From Nautilus pompilius (taxonomy: Eukaryota; Mollusca; Cephalopoda; Nautilida; Nautilidae): a DNA stretch of 64,000 nt. The notes under the pieces were generated by a model that searched no databases, had not been told where the DNA came from, and was given only the letters and a program-made list of their open reading frames with translations. Of the stretch, positions 26,564 to 36,948 are shown piece after piece. The DNA lies in the NCBI GenBank assembly GCA_018389105.1, contig JACATO010000317.1:2265001-2329000 (forward strand), in the 5' to 3' direction. The translations under genes were made by a program, and so were the position numbers. Positions within the stretch are counted from its first letter, which is position 1. Each line of letters starts with the position of its first letter.

Positions 26564-27150
26564 ATTATTATTATTATTATATTATTATTATTATTATTAT
26601 TATCAGAAATAAAATGTCTATCACATAAATATAATAAATAAATAATAAAATATGATAGGCTATCATTAATTCATTTAAGTGGAATAGAGCAAAATAATTT
26701 AAAGTCGACTGCGAATTGGAATGGAAACTATTTGTTTAAAATAGAGAAAAGAATTTTTAAGACTTCTCTAGTTTGTAGCCTCAAATTACCAACAGTAATT
26801 CTCCGACACTCTTTAATATGCTTTTAAAATGTAGTTTAGTGTGACATAAAGAACAAACGACTAAACCGGTTGACATAATAAAGAAAAGTGACAGAAATGC
26901 AGCAGATTTGACTAAAAGTTAAAATCTCACGCAACCGAATATACTGGTACAGCAATCCTAGTCGGTGATTCTCGCTTCTCAGAACAAAATAAGGGGGGGG
27001 GATAAAGAAAAGGAAATTATTTTACTCAATATAAGATGAATACGTTTATTAGTTTTGGTTTCGCACCAGTCTCTGGTTCCCATTGATTTCGTGTTACTTT
27101 ATTTATTTATATTCTTTTAATTACTGCTAAAGCAGCTGCTGGTTTCCAAC
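22370..27150. other. Unique AT-rich non-coding stretch
   Basis: A long stretch with very few open frames over 60 codons. It contains a short (TAA)n at 23,416-23,440 and (TTA)n at 26,523-26,605. Bases 22,380-22,750 and 23,880-24,000 are locally CpG-richer. Nothing is recognisable as an exon. Confidence 0.5.
26523..26605. repeat. (TTA)n microsatellite
   Basis: TTA repeats of about 83 bases. This is the first long array to the right of 4 kb with TTA rather than TAA on the plus strand. Confidence 0.9.
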
Positions 27151-27159
27151 CACGAAGCC

Positions 27160-27450
27160 CAGCGTGCCAAGTCTTATGGCAGCTTGTTCACTTCCGCCGG
27201 AAGTCTAACCTGCTCAGCAACTCTGTCGCCGCGATCAGTCCACATTACTTGAACGCGTTTGATTTGCGGTGTATAACGGGACGGGACTTCAGTTCTTAAA
27301 CCATCTGAATATCTGCACGAGGATGATGAAATGTATGTTTTACGTCACGCTAGCAGTCTCAACGAAGAGTCTGTGAATTAAAAGCGGCTACCAACATCGT
27401 AGAGGGCCGCCATTTTTTCGGTCACGTGACTGCACACGCATATGTCATTC
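27160..27450. promoter_or_regulatory. Promoter-like segment with ETS palindrome, YY1 site and E-box
   Basis: ACTTCCGCCGGAAGT (27,190-27,204) is a perfect inverted pair of ETS/GABP sites. GGCCGCCATTTTTT (about 27,405-27,418) is a YY1-type element. GTCACGTGAC (27,421-27,430) is a 10-base palindromic E-box of the USF/MITF/TFE class. All lie within 245 CpG-containing bases. This combination is typical of TATA-less housekeeping promoters in animals. No adjacent coding exon is visible on either strand, so the transcript is unknown. Confidence 0.45.
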
Positions 27451-29318
27451 GGTTCTATTCGTTTTAACAGAAAAACAAACAAAAAAGCTTTTAGCTAAAT
27501 GACTGTTCATTAATTAATAAATAAATAAATGACAACATAACCATTTTTCACAGTGTTCGCATATTGTGCAACATTAAAACCGTTTGCTACCAATCCGAGA
27601 ACGCGCTAATACATAAACAGGTTGCTTTTACAAGGAGATCGAACACGTGGGTGCTTGTGTATAAAGCGGGTTTTGTAAACATTGTCTTGTACTTTCCATT
27701 CATCTTTCCCATACCCAAGAAGAAGATACTTTAAAGAAATGTTTCCGAGTAGGAGACAGAGGAAGAGGTAGAATTTAGTTTTGTACCACTGAAACCATTT
27801 ATTCAAGTTCTAATCCTACCATCGATATTGCTGGCAACACTTGAGATTTTTCTTACTTAAAAAATAAAAAAAAATGTCTGCTTTCAAGATTAATAGGTTA
27901 GGTATGGAAATTTATTCATGCGTATTCAGAAACAAAAACACCCCACTGTCAGCGAGAAACACCTCAGTTATCTCTACTCCATGCTAATTCAAACGGGTTG
28001 GTGCTACAGAACTACGGTATCTTTGTTATTATTAAAAAGAAAAATAGTTTAAAAATAAAAGGAGTTCTCGCGAGTTCTATAGTCAGTTGCCTAAAAATAG
28101 AATTTTACAAAATCTGATTATTGAATGTAATAACTGATGCAGAAAAAACTTATCTTTAAAGATATACCTAAAAACTACTGCAGAGATGTTTTTACGTCGT
28201 GTATATATATATGTATGTATATTTTTGCATGACAAATACGAATAAAGTGTATGTATGTATGTATGTATGTATGTATGTATGTATCTCTTGTATGGTTGCC
28301 ATGTTTCTGTCAACAACCTGTCGCTGGTATCATTCGCCTAGGGCCTTAAACGTAAACTCCATGGTTCGTGTTCAAGATAATACGTATTGTGTCACTTAGC
28401 GGTTAAACAACCCTTTTGTTTCAATAGACACATTCGCTTGCAAAAAATGACAATCAGTGTCTGCAGCTGAAGCTATGTTGATGGCCGTTCCAACAAATGA
28501 TTCCAATGCGAGTTAATAAATCATTTTGACTTAATTCTTTGCGTAAGGGTTTTGCCAAGGTAGCAGCGTAGGATGGGATAGTTGGAAGATCGAAAAGCAA
28601 GAAAGCTACTTACAGGATTCAAGCAAGAGATATATATATATATCGAAATCAGGTTGCATGTACAAGGTATATCAAATATAAGGATTGTAAGTTAATTCAT
28701 TTTTTTAACCTGCAGGATACACCACTTACGACGTTCACGTTTGAAATGATCTATTTAGTGAACATAAATAATTGTGCATTCCCGTCTCCTCTCTCGGTTA
28801 ACATCTTTCACACTTTCGTCGACTTATTTTATTTTAAAATTTTCTCCATGGTCTCACTTAAAGATAATTATCAATCGCCGCGATCCTTTACCGAAAAGTG
28901 GTTCATAAATCGCCCGTCTGCACTCAGTCTTGATGTTTCTGTTTACCCCGCAGTAACGAAATAAGGGGAGAGAGGGGAAAAACTTTTAAGATTCTCCGAG
29001 ATACTCTGCATCATTTCAGGCGAATTAAAAATTAAATAGCATTATCTTTGAATTCAAAAAAAAAGTCAGTAAAAAGAACAAAATCCTTAATGTTCGTCTT
29101 CCAAGCTATTAACTAAGCGGCTTATGCGATCAAACAGAATCAGCCACGAAGAAGAGACGCCATTGCTCTGTGACGTCACCCCCCCGTCTCTACCTCGAGC
29201 AAACTGGGCAACTGCCAAGGGAGTTAATCCTCCTCTTTTTTCTCTTTTTTGTATTTTGTTGTTGTTGTTGTTGTTATGCCGGAAAAAAGTGCAAGCATTG
29301 TTAAGATTCGTTATATTA

Positions 29319-29362
<44 letters not shown>

Positions 29363-30059
29363 TATTATTATTATTATTATTATTATTAAAAATTTTATAA
29401 TTAATATAAAAATTCAACAAACTTTAAAAAGAGTGAAGTGACAACTTTTAGTGGAACAATAGGTAGAAAGTAGCACTTCGTGAGTAAGTAAAACCATCTA
29501 TTATTAAGAACAGTTTTTTAATTGGCGGATTATAATAATAATTGCGCATATGACGGTGGCATGTCCCCCCCCCCACACACACACACACAGCACTCTAGTA
29601 AGTACTGAGGTAATTACTAAAAGAAAGTCTGCACCTCGGGTGGTGAGGTGAGGAAACGCGTGTCTCGTTCCAGCGCTTGAGTCTGCTAACGGGTTGAGCT
29701 ATATATTTTTTTTTGTTATCGTCGCAAAATACGAGACTTCTTTACCTTGGGCTTCGATAAAGATTTACTACGATAACAAAAACCCCGCTGTTCCGACGGA
29801 GAATGGAGCGAGGGAAGAAGGATTTGCTGCTGAATAGTTTTCCCGGGGGTGGGTTGGTGGGAGCACCACCGGTGGTATTCTGTAGCAGCCACTCGTAAAT
29901 GCCCAACACTTAGCCGGCGGTTAGTGATTTGGTTTTAAGCAGACTATCGCATAATTTTAGAAAATTATTCCCGTTTTTTTTAAAATGAAACAACGAATAA
30001 TTTATACCGAAGACACGTACCCCGCAGAAATACTATAAGGTAGATAAGAAGGTAAAAAG

Positions 30060-30091
<32 letters not shown>

Positions 30092-30530
30092 ACAGCAGCT
30101 ATAGGTTCGGAAATACAGCGCATCTGTCGCCATATTGGCTTCGAATTTCTAGCTTACTTCTTTAAGGAGAGAAATATGTATGAATGCTTTTCCTCCATGT
30201 TTTGATGGCGGACCAAAAACGGCTGCTATATTTAAATTATTATATTCTCATCTTGTGTGTGTGGATTGACAGGAGAGAGAGAGAGAGAGAGACTATATTA
30301 TGATTGCTGTGCTGGGTTATCAGTTTCCTTTCTCTACCCGAATTCTATCTTCCTTCCCATTTAATTCTCCCTACTCTCTCCCCCCACCCACGTAAAGTTT
30401 AAATTCGGCCTTTAACCAATTTGTTTTTGTTTTTGCGTATATGGGATATTCATTTATTGGGATGTGCATTTCGGCTTTAAAAATGTATCATATGTACTTT
30501 TATTATTCATGTTGTGCAATACGCAGTTAG
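27451..30530. other. Unique non-coding stretch with microsatellites
   Basis: Contains a (TATG)n array at 28,248-28,284 and (TTA)n at 29,315-29,390. A short (CA)n follows poly-C at 29,569-29,590, and there are an (AAC)n run at 30,060-30,091 and a short (GA)n near 30,272-30,292. I see no credible exon. Confidence 0.6.
29315..29390. repeat. (TTA)n microsatellite
   Basis: TTA repeats of about 75 bases, preceded by a short (GTT)n. Confidence 0.9.
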
Positions 30531-30539
30531 CGGCATTTC

Positions 30540-30990
30540 GCATTCTGACGCCGGACTGAGCCGGTTTAAGGCATTAATATTAATTCTCCATTGTTAGAGA
30601 GGCCTGGGCCCACGAAGACGATGAATCCCACAAAGCGGTCTGTCAGCAGTGGCTGACGTCCGTTCACCGGGCCTTAGTGTCTGAATAGTCGATTAGTTCG
30701 ATTCGAAATTGCTGCTCTTTGGTCCGCTTCACTATTGTACGGCATCGCCGCGATTCCCACAACCTATATGTGACAAATGGCGACGAGCAGCAGCCGCCCA
30801 CGTACAGGCCGCCTTTCCGCTTATTTGGCGGACAGAGGCGAGGTCGTTAAGTAATCTGGCACCTTCAAGAGCCCGTATAAAACTGACCACTAATGGTTTC
30901 TGTTCCACCACTCGTGTAGACATGGCACCGGTCGAGGCAGCGGTGCGAGGTGCCATCGATTTTCTCGAGTACGCATAATAAGATATCCTA
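30540..30990 (+). promoter_or_regulatory. CpG-rich segment with TATA box and short ORF
   Basis: A locally CpG-rich segment in which TATAAAA (30,876-30,882) is followed 40 bases later by ATGGCACC (start at 30,922). The frame MAPVEAAVRGAIDFLEYA ends at a TAA after 18 codons (30,922-30,978). The arrangement of TATA, short leader and ATG looks like a core promoter with a leader peptide or a mis-bounded first exon. A larger plus frame (30,709-30,978) includes the same end. The function of the product is unknown. Confidence 0.3.
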
Positions 30991-32199
30991 CCCTTCTCGC
31001 TTGCCGTCTCCCTCCCTCCGCATTCTACCAACTGGTCTGTCTACTTGCCTCCTCTCCATTTGTCTCCTTCCCCAACCTACTTTCGCTTCTTTATCTCGTT
31101 TTTTCCCCCATTATAATTTCGTTTTCTGTTCCTTCTTTCAGTATTTTTTTTTTTAAAAATATTTGTTATATATTTAATCTGGTCAAAAGTTTACAACAGA
31201 GATAAAAGGAACAAGAAAATATACAGAAATAGAGTTAAAATAAGCTGAATACCAACACAGCCTCTTTCTGAGTGCTTCCGTAGCCGACCGGAAGGTAGAA
31301 ATTATATAAAATCAGATTAAAAAAAACAAACAAAAAAAAAAAAAACAAAAACAAAAACAAACAGGTCATAGATAATTTTTCTGTAGAATTTTTTTCTCAT
31401 GTTTAACAAGTCTATGTACAAGAAATGCTAACCTTTCTTTATGCAATTACAGGTAGGGTAAGGCGCAGGAATGAGCCGCAATGAAAGGGAAGTATCTGGC
31501 AGCGTCACACCAGAAGGCAAGACACCGGTTACGGAGTCAGGCCACCGAGGGTATTATAGCCACATCCTCTACGAGGCCTTTTAGAGAATGTTGGAGCGTC
31601 TCAGCTGAATTTTTCAAAGCTGTCTTATGATTTATGGTTGTCGTAAGGTGCTTACTAATGGAGGAGGATTGCTCTGGTACGGGAAAACTAAAACCACCCT
31701 TTTATGACTAACTATACAGACAGATGTCGACTGTTTCACTCGTGTGTGTGTGTGTGTTCTTTAACCCTAGCTGTAGCATCATAGGTGTTTCCATGCTAAA
31801 CAGGCAGGGTGAGTGAAGGCTTGCCCCGACCCTCTATTACACGCAGCCACCCCGTGTGGATGTAAGTGCGCAGCTATTCAGCCCGGCTCCTTCTTTTGTC
31901 CCTGCCTGGTTAGAGAAGCTTCTAATCTATTTCTAGTGTAACGGTCGTAGTTAGCGATCTGACAGCTCCCGCGTTAATTGATGTCTTTTAAGTCTATCTT
32001 AAAAGCTTTCATTATCTGATAATAGCAGTTTCTGCTCACCATAGAAGCAATGTTCCACGTGTTATTCTCTCATAAAAGATGCAGAGGAATTTATTATAGG
32101 TTTTTATTTGGAATATCACTCTATAAAGTTTCAAAAAGACATTGGATTTTCTTTACAGTTCATGACGTACACGCTGTGTTCTTTTCGTGACCGGAGATT

Positions 32200-32221
32200 A
32201 AATTTTATTATTATATTATTA

Positions 32222-32286
<65 letters not shown>

Positions 32287-32311
32287 TATTTTATTATTAT
32301 TATTATTATTA

Positions 32312-32408
<97 letters not shown>
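32200..32408. repeat. (TTA)n microsatellite, about 209 bases
   Basis: Nearly pure TTA repeats with TATTATAT slips. A tyrosine/leucine-rich frame through it is an artefact. Confidence 0.95.
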
Positions 32409-33373
32409 GTAAAATGTTTGTGTTGCGCTTCTATCTAAATAAAAGAAAAGATGTTGGCAAACAAGACAGATACAGAGAGAGAGCTAAAGAGGAAAGACGT
32501 AGGGGAAGTTATTGTCGATAAGTCGAACTGGAGAGGTGGTATCTACCATCGACATCTAGAAACAGAGGAAAAACCGCGCGCTATTCAAGAGGAAAAAGGA
32601 CGAAATAGAGGAAGCAAACAAAACAGCAGTTTCCGTGTTTAGGGGTTTTTTTTGTCTAAAAGACGGAGCTGTCCGGACACGGGGTAGATTTGTACGGTAC
32701 ACACAGAAGCCGTCGTCGGGCTGACAAACAAAACGAACTTAAATGGTTCTTATGAAAAGTGGTTTTCCTATCCGAAAAAAAATTAAAAAAAAAAGGCTTT
32801 AAAAATAGAAATCAAACTTTTCTAACAATAATAACAGTAATGTCTCAGATTTTACATGCATCTGTTACTCACAACTTTTAATTTTAATCGCATTTCTTAA
32901 CGTCATTAGCTTAATGACGACAAAAGATAATTAGACTACTTAAACATTATAAAACGATAACAAATACGTAGATAATTTACCCACTCGGACCACGATTATC
33001 AAAAGCCGAATGCGAATATATACATTTAACATTCTGTTGGTTTTTATATGTAAAATACCATAGAAGGTATTTCCGGTTAAATAATATAATAATATAGCAA
33101 CTTTCTTTAACCTTGGACAAACAGAAACACAGACAGACCGTCTTTACTCCCCCCTCCATTTTTGTTGTTGTTGTTGCTCCAATGCTGCCAGCTTAGAATA
33201 GTCCACCTTGCCAAGGTAACTAATCACCACTGACATAACCCAGCCTGCCAAGCTACCGAACGTTTGAGGTCCACAGAGGCTGATCCCAGGTAAAGATGAA
33301 CTACGCCGTGGTTTTCTAACGCGAGTAGTAAAATACCGTCTCTTCCCGCCGTCAGAGCTGTGATCGAGGAAAG

Positions 33374-33381
33374 ATATTTAT
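33374..33381 (-). promoter_or_regulatory. TATA box, minus-strand core promoter candidate
   Basis: Read on the minus strand, TATAAATA is preceded by a CpG-containing segment (ACCGCGGTGCAC) and followed by GATCACAGCTC about 20 bases downstream, where a start site could lie. A 72-residue minus-strand frame (33,442-33,224) spans it, so that frame is probably not the product. No exon could be assigned. Confidence 0.25.
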
Positions 33382-33980
33382 ATACACACGAGCGTGCACC
33401 GCGGTCGTTCCCTGTCTCCGTCGTGTCACCGGTCTGTGTCATCCCACAAAGACGAAAAACTACCTATTACAGTTAATACGTACCTTATATTAATTAAGCG
33501 GTAATGGGAATATATTTTATTGCGAAATTAGACTTTCCGTTTGTTCTTTTTTACGGCCGGGGAAGAGACAGAATCTAATTGGCGAGACAGGACGACGCAT
33601 GCAATTTGTTAAAAGTAACGAAGATAGGGATGGTGGGTAATTTAAAGGACCGGAACCGCAAGATCAGCTTTGAACCTCACGTTCCTGTATTTCACTCGCT
33701 TTAATATTTACCAACTCGTTCAGAAAAAAAAACAACAACAATCAACTTGTTGTTGTTGTTGTTTAAATTATAATCTCGTCGTTTCCCGCCAGTTAGTTAA
33801 ACATTCTGTCTGTGTAGGTGCCATTACTCTTTTTAAAAAATATTTTTCGAAAGACTAATTAAAAATTCCCGGAAATTAAGCTCGACCATTTGAGAGGTGG
33901 GGGCTCATCACAAGGCACTACGAGCTTTTGTTTTAAAATGCAATTAGACAATGTAAGTAATTCGCCGAGAAGTTGTGATA

Positions 33981-34215
33981 TTCTCTCTCTCTCCCCCCCT
34001 CTCTCTCTCTCTCTCCCTCCATCCCTCTGTCCATCTCTCTCTCTTTCACTCTCTCTCTCTCTGTATGACGTCATCTCTCTCTCACCATCTCTCTGTCCAT
34101 CTCTCTCTCTCTCTCTGTATGACGTCATCTCTCTCTCCATCTCTCTCTCTCTCACTCTCCCTCTCTCTGTATGACGTCATCTCTCTCTCTCTCACTCTCC
34201 CTCTCTTTGTATGAC

Positions 34216-34251
<36 letters not shown>

Positions 34252-34395
34252 CCTCTGTCCATCTCTCTCTCTTTCACTCTCTCTCTCTGTATGAACGTCA
34301 TCTCTCTCTCACCATCTCTCTGTCCATCTCTCTCTCTCTCTCTCTCCTCTCACTCTCTCTCTGTATGACGTCATCTCTCTCTCTCTCTCTCGTGA
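33981..34395. repeat. CT-rich minisatellite with embedded CRE palindromes
   Basis: (CT)n DNA punctuated by the unit TGTATGACGTCATCTCTC. Intact TGACGTCA occurs at 34,066, 34,120, 34,172, 34,212 and 34,366. A sixth copy at 34,292 is broken by one inserted A (TGAACGTCA). The block starting at 34,016 (CCATCCCTCTGTCCATC...) recurs from about 34,246, so the array also has a duplicated longer unit of roughly 230 bases. TGACGTCA is the full cyclic-AMP response element bound by CREB/ATF dimers. Confidence 0.9.
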
Positions 34396-35920
34396 GAGAC
34401 GGACTCTCACTTCCAGGAAATGGAACTCGGAATAACGGTGTCCGTGCTAAGCAGGCGGTTCAGGCGAGCGGATGCAAGTGCGGAAACAACAACGCAAGCA
34501 GTCCCACGCCATTGCCCGACTTAAACACAGACAGACTGTCAGGCGGTTTCCTGACGCCTCCACCCAGCTTTGCCTTGCCAAAGAGACACCCTGATGAAGG
34601 CAGAGCGGGGGGAGGAGGAGCAAACCGTGGTCAATGTCTCTTATAGTTACACCGTCCGTAAAAAAAAAACAAACCAGCCCTACCGGTCTGGCTACAGTTT
34701 GCCGGGACCAGTTGTCCCCTTTTCGGACAGACGTTGGATCCCGTCCAAAGCCAACATGCTCCCATTCCTATTGAACTAGGAATTACTTTAGAATTCGTAT
34801 CCCAAAATAACTCCGATTTTCGACAGACACGCGAGCGTTCGGTGCCTATAGCCAACGCACCGGAACCGGTTAGAGAGAAGCGAAACAGACAGAAAAATGC
34901 TTTCCATTGACATGATATCCGTGTCTGGGTTAGACAGTGATCCGTGTAATAAATATGACGTTTCCATCGATTTTTTCACGGTTGATTCCTTTTAAGGAAC
35001 AGACGACTGACCTTGTGACCTCCTACAGTCTACATATTTAAAAAATCATTTTCTTAGAAATATTATTAAATCACCGCGCTCTTAAAATGAGTTTCTTATT
35101 AAAACAAGCGATTTCTTGTGTGTCGAGCACTATGCTTACGTTCTATGTATATACATGTATATTTATTTGCTGCCTATAACAAAATCCCTGTATCTAGTTG
35201 CTGGACGACCCGAGGACTTAGAGAATCATAAAGAGAAGAAACGCACATGTAAATACAATTTCAAAAGGCTGTCAGCTTACGATAACAGAACATTTCCTTT
35301 CGAATTCAAACCAAACTTTGGCGCCACCAGAACTATAACAGCAGACCTGTACATTTTCGTATTGCCGTTTGCAAAGAAAAAAAATGTACAAGTAGATGGA
35401 CATTTTCGCTTTCGAGGTGAGCAACAGGACACGAGAGGAAATCTTCCACATGAATCTTAGTGAAATATAGGTAAATCGCACCGGGATAAATATACAAAAA
35501 AAACACACACACAATTGTCGACGACAGTCTAGAATATGAGCGAATCTTAAGAATTTGTCGGAGATGAAAGACTACAAGAGAAGACAGGGAAATTACTCGC
35601 GCGAACACTCAAGAAAAAGTCGTCTTCGCCGAAACCATGGTGCGGCGGGGCCTCGAAGAATTTAAAAGTTAAAAAAAAGAAGGAATCTTCTGACTTGAAA
35701 TACCCACAGAAATGGACAGAATCGGGAGAAGACCGACCAACAGCAAGGAACAGATAACACGACGACACGGTGCAGAAACGGCTTAGGTTTCTCGTGTTTA
35801 TCTTACTTAATCGCACTAAAAGACTTCTCTGCGAGTCGTCTCTCTCGGGAAAAGCGATACTCTTCTGATTTATTTTACTCATATTTGAGCATTCATGACT
35901 TTTCGCGCTCTCCTCTCTAG
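34396..35920. other. Unique non-coding stretch with unassigned open frames
   Basis: Bases 34,400-34,660 are G+C-richer with a plus frame rich in Pro, Gly and Asn but no domain. A 114-residue plus frame (35,116-35,460) has varied composition and a GT donor-like AG|GTGAGC near 35,416. It has minus-strand competitors and no family resemblance. I do not call a gene here. Confidence 0.4.
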
Positions 35921-36187
35921 CTTCGCCGAGCGAAGAGAGAGAGAATCTTCTCACTCTCCTCTCTCCGACTTTCTCTCTAGAGAGAGAGATATCTAGAGAG
36001 CTCTCTCTCCTCTCTCTAGGGCCTCTCTCTCTCTCTAAATCTCCTCTCTATCTCTCTCATCTCTCTCTCCTCTCTCACTCTCTCTCATCTCTCTCTCTCT
36101 CTCTCACTCTCTCTCTCCATCTCTCTCTCTCTCCTCTCTTCTCTCTCTCCTCTCTCTCTCCTCTCTCTCTCTTCTCTCTCTCTCTCT
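35921..36187. repeat. GA/CT block with inverted-repeat left end
   Basis: Starts with a 6-base-stem hairpin CTTCGC-CGA-GCGAAG (35,921-35,935), flanked by CT on the left and GA on the right so that the pairing can extend. The sequence then switches to (CT)n through a second palindromic zone (TCTAGAGAGAGAGA / TCTAGAGAGCTCTC, about 35,977-36,008) and continues as CT repeats to 36,187. Confidence 0.85.
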
Positions 36188-36594
36188 AAATTACTGGTCT
36201 TGCCAAGAAAATTACAAATGTTTTAAAATTTTTTTACCGCTATTTCTTGTTGGATAAATGTCGTCTTCCCACCACACCACTTGTCCGAAGTTCGTTTACA
36301 AAAAATAATAACCGGATACGGTAATTACAACATGAGTTTAGGTCAACGGGTTGTCTCCGAGGACCGAACAGCGCTATTAGATCCAGATTTCCACGATTAA
36401 CCAAACCCGGTGAGCTACCACTCTCCTCAGCATTCAGGGAGACTCTGTCGCAAAAAAATTAACCTTATTTGGCAGATGCACATAAAAGGACAAAAGTATT
36501 TATTATTTTAATAACTTTACATCGCGAAAATCATTTCTCCCTTTTAAAATCCGACCTACGTAAATAGTGGCTTGTTAGGTGGGGGAGCGAGGAA

Positions 36595-36948
36595 AGCGGC
36601 TGGTGGTCCAGGGGCAGACTGATAAGGTGGAGGGCTGAGTTCGAATCCCGGTCGTGACAAGCTCGATTTGGCATACCTCCCTTCCATCTCTTCTCCACCA
36701 ACCAAAACAGTGCGTTTCTACCGGGCACCCCGGTTTCCTCCCACATCTGAAAATAAAGAGTTCTAGGAGGGTATTCCGGGTATATGTGGTGGAGGTCCCG
36801 CTGGTTACGCTTGACCGGCTCGCACCTTGACCGCCGCTCGAAAGCCCCCAACCGTACACCCGGCCTTCCCCTTCTTTGAGACGCCCTCAGATCTCGAGAG
36901 CCAGAACCCGGTTCGCCAAATGAAATCGGGGAGCCAAAAAAAAAAAAA
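36595..36948 (+). mobile_element. tRNA-derived SINE, CpG-retaining copy
   Basis: A tRNA-like head has an A-box-like TGGTGGTCCAGGGGCAGA (from 36,601) and a B box GAGTTCGAATCCCGG (36,637-36,651), spaced as in an internal RNA polymerase III promoter. A G+C-rich body of about 280 bases follows (CACCCCGGTTTCCTCCC, then TTGACCGCCGCTCGAAAGCC). It ends in a 13-base poly-A (36,936-36,948). A second, decayed copy lies at 58,501-58,815. It is not a functional tRNA gene because no acceptor stem forms. Large minus-strand frames across it are spurious. Confidence 0.75.

Larger units (their letters stand above)
30991..33900. other. Non-coding stretch with very long (TTA)n array
   Basis: Contains poly-A/CAAA runs at 31,319-31,365 and (TTA)n at 32,200-32,408. 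The unique parts show no coding segment. (GTT)n runs occur near 33,163 and 33,747. Confidence 0.55.

Noticed and set aside
32108..32521. 137-codon Tyr/Leu-rich frame
   Set aside because: Read through a (TTA)n microsatellite.
35116..35460. 114-codon plus-strand frame with a donor-like GT
   Set aside because: Varied composition but no family resemblance, no partner exon, and competing open frames on the other strand.
36601..36660. tRNA gene
   Set aside because: A and B boxes are present but no acceptor stem or anticodon arm folds, and a SINE body with poly-A follows.
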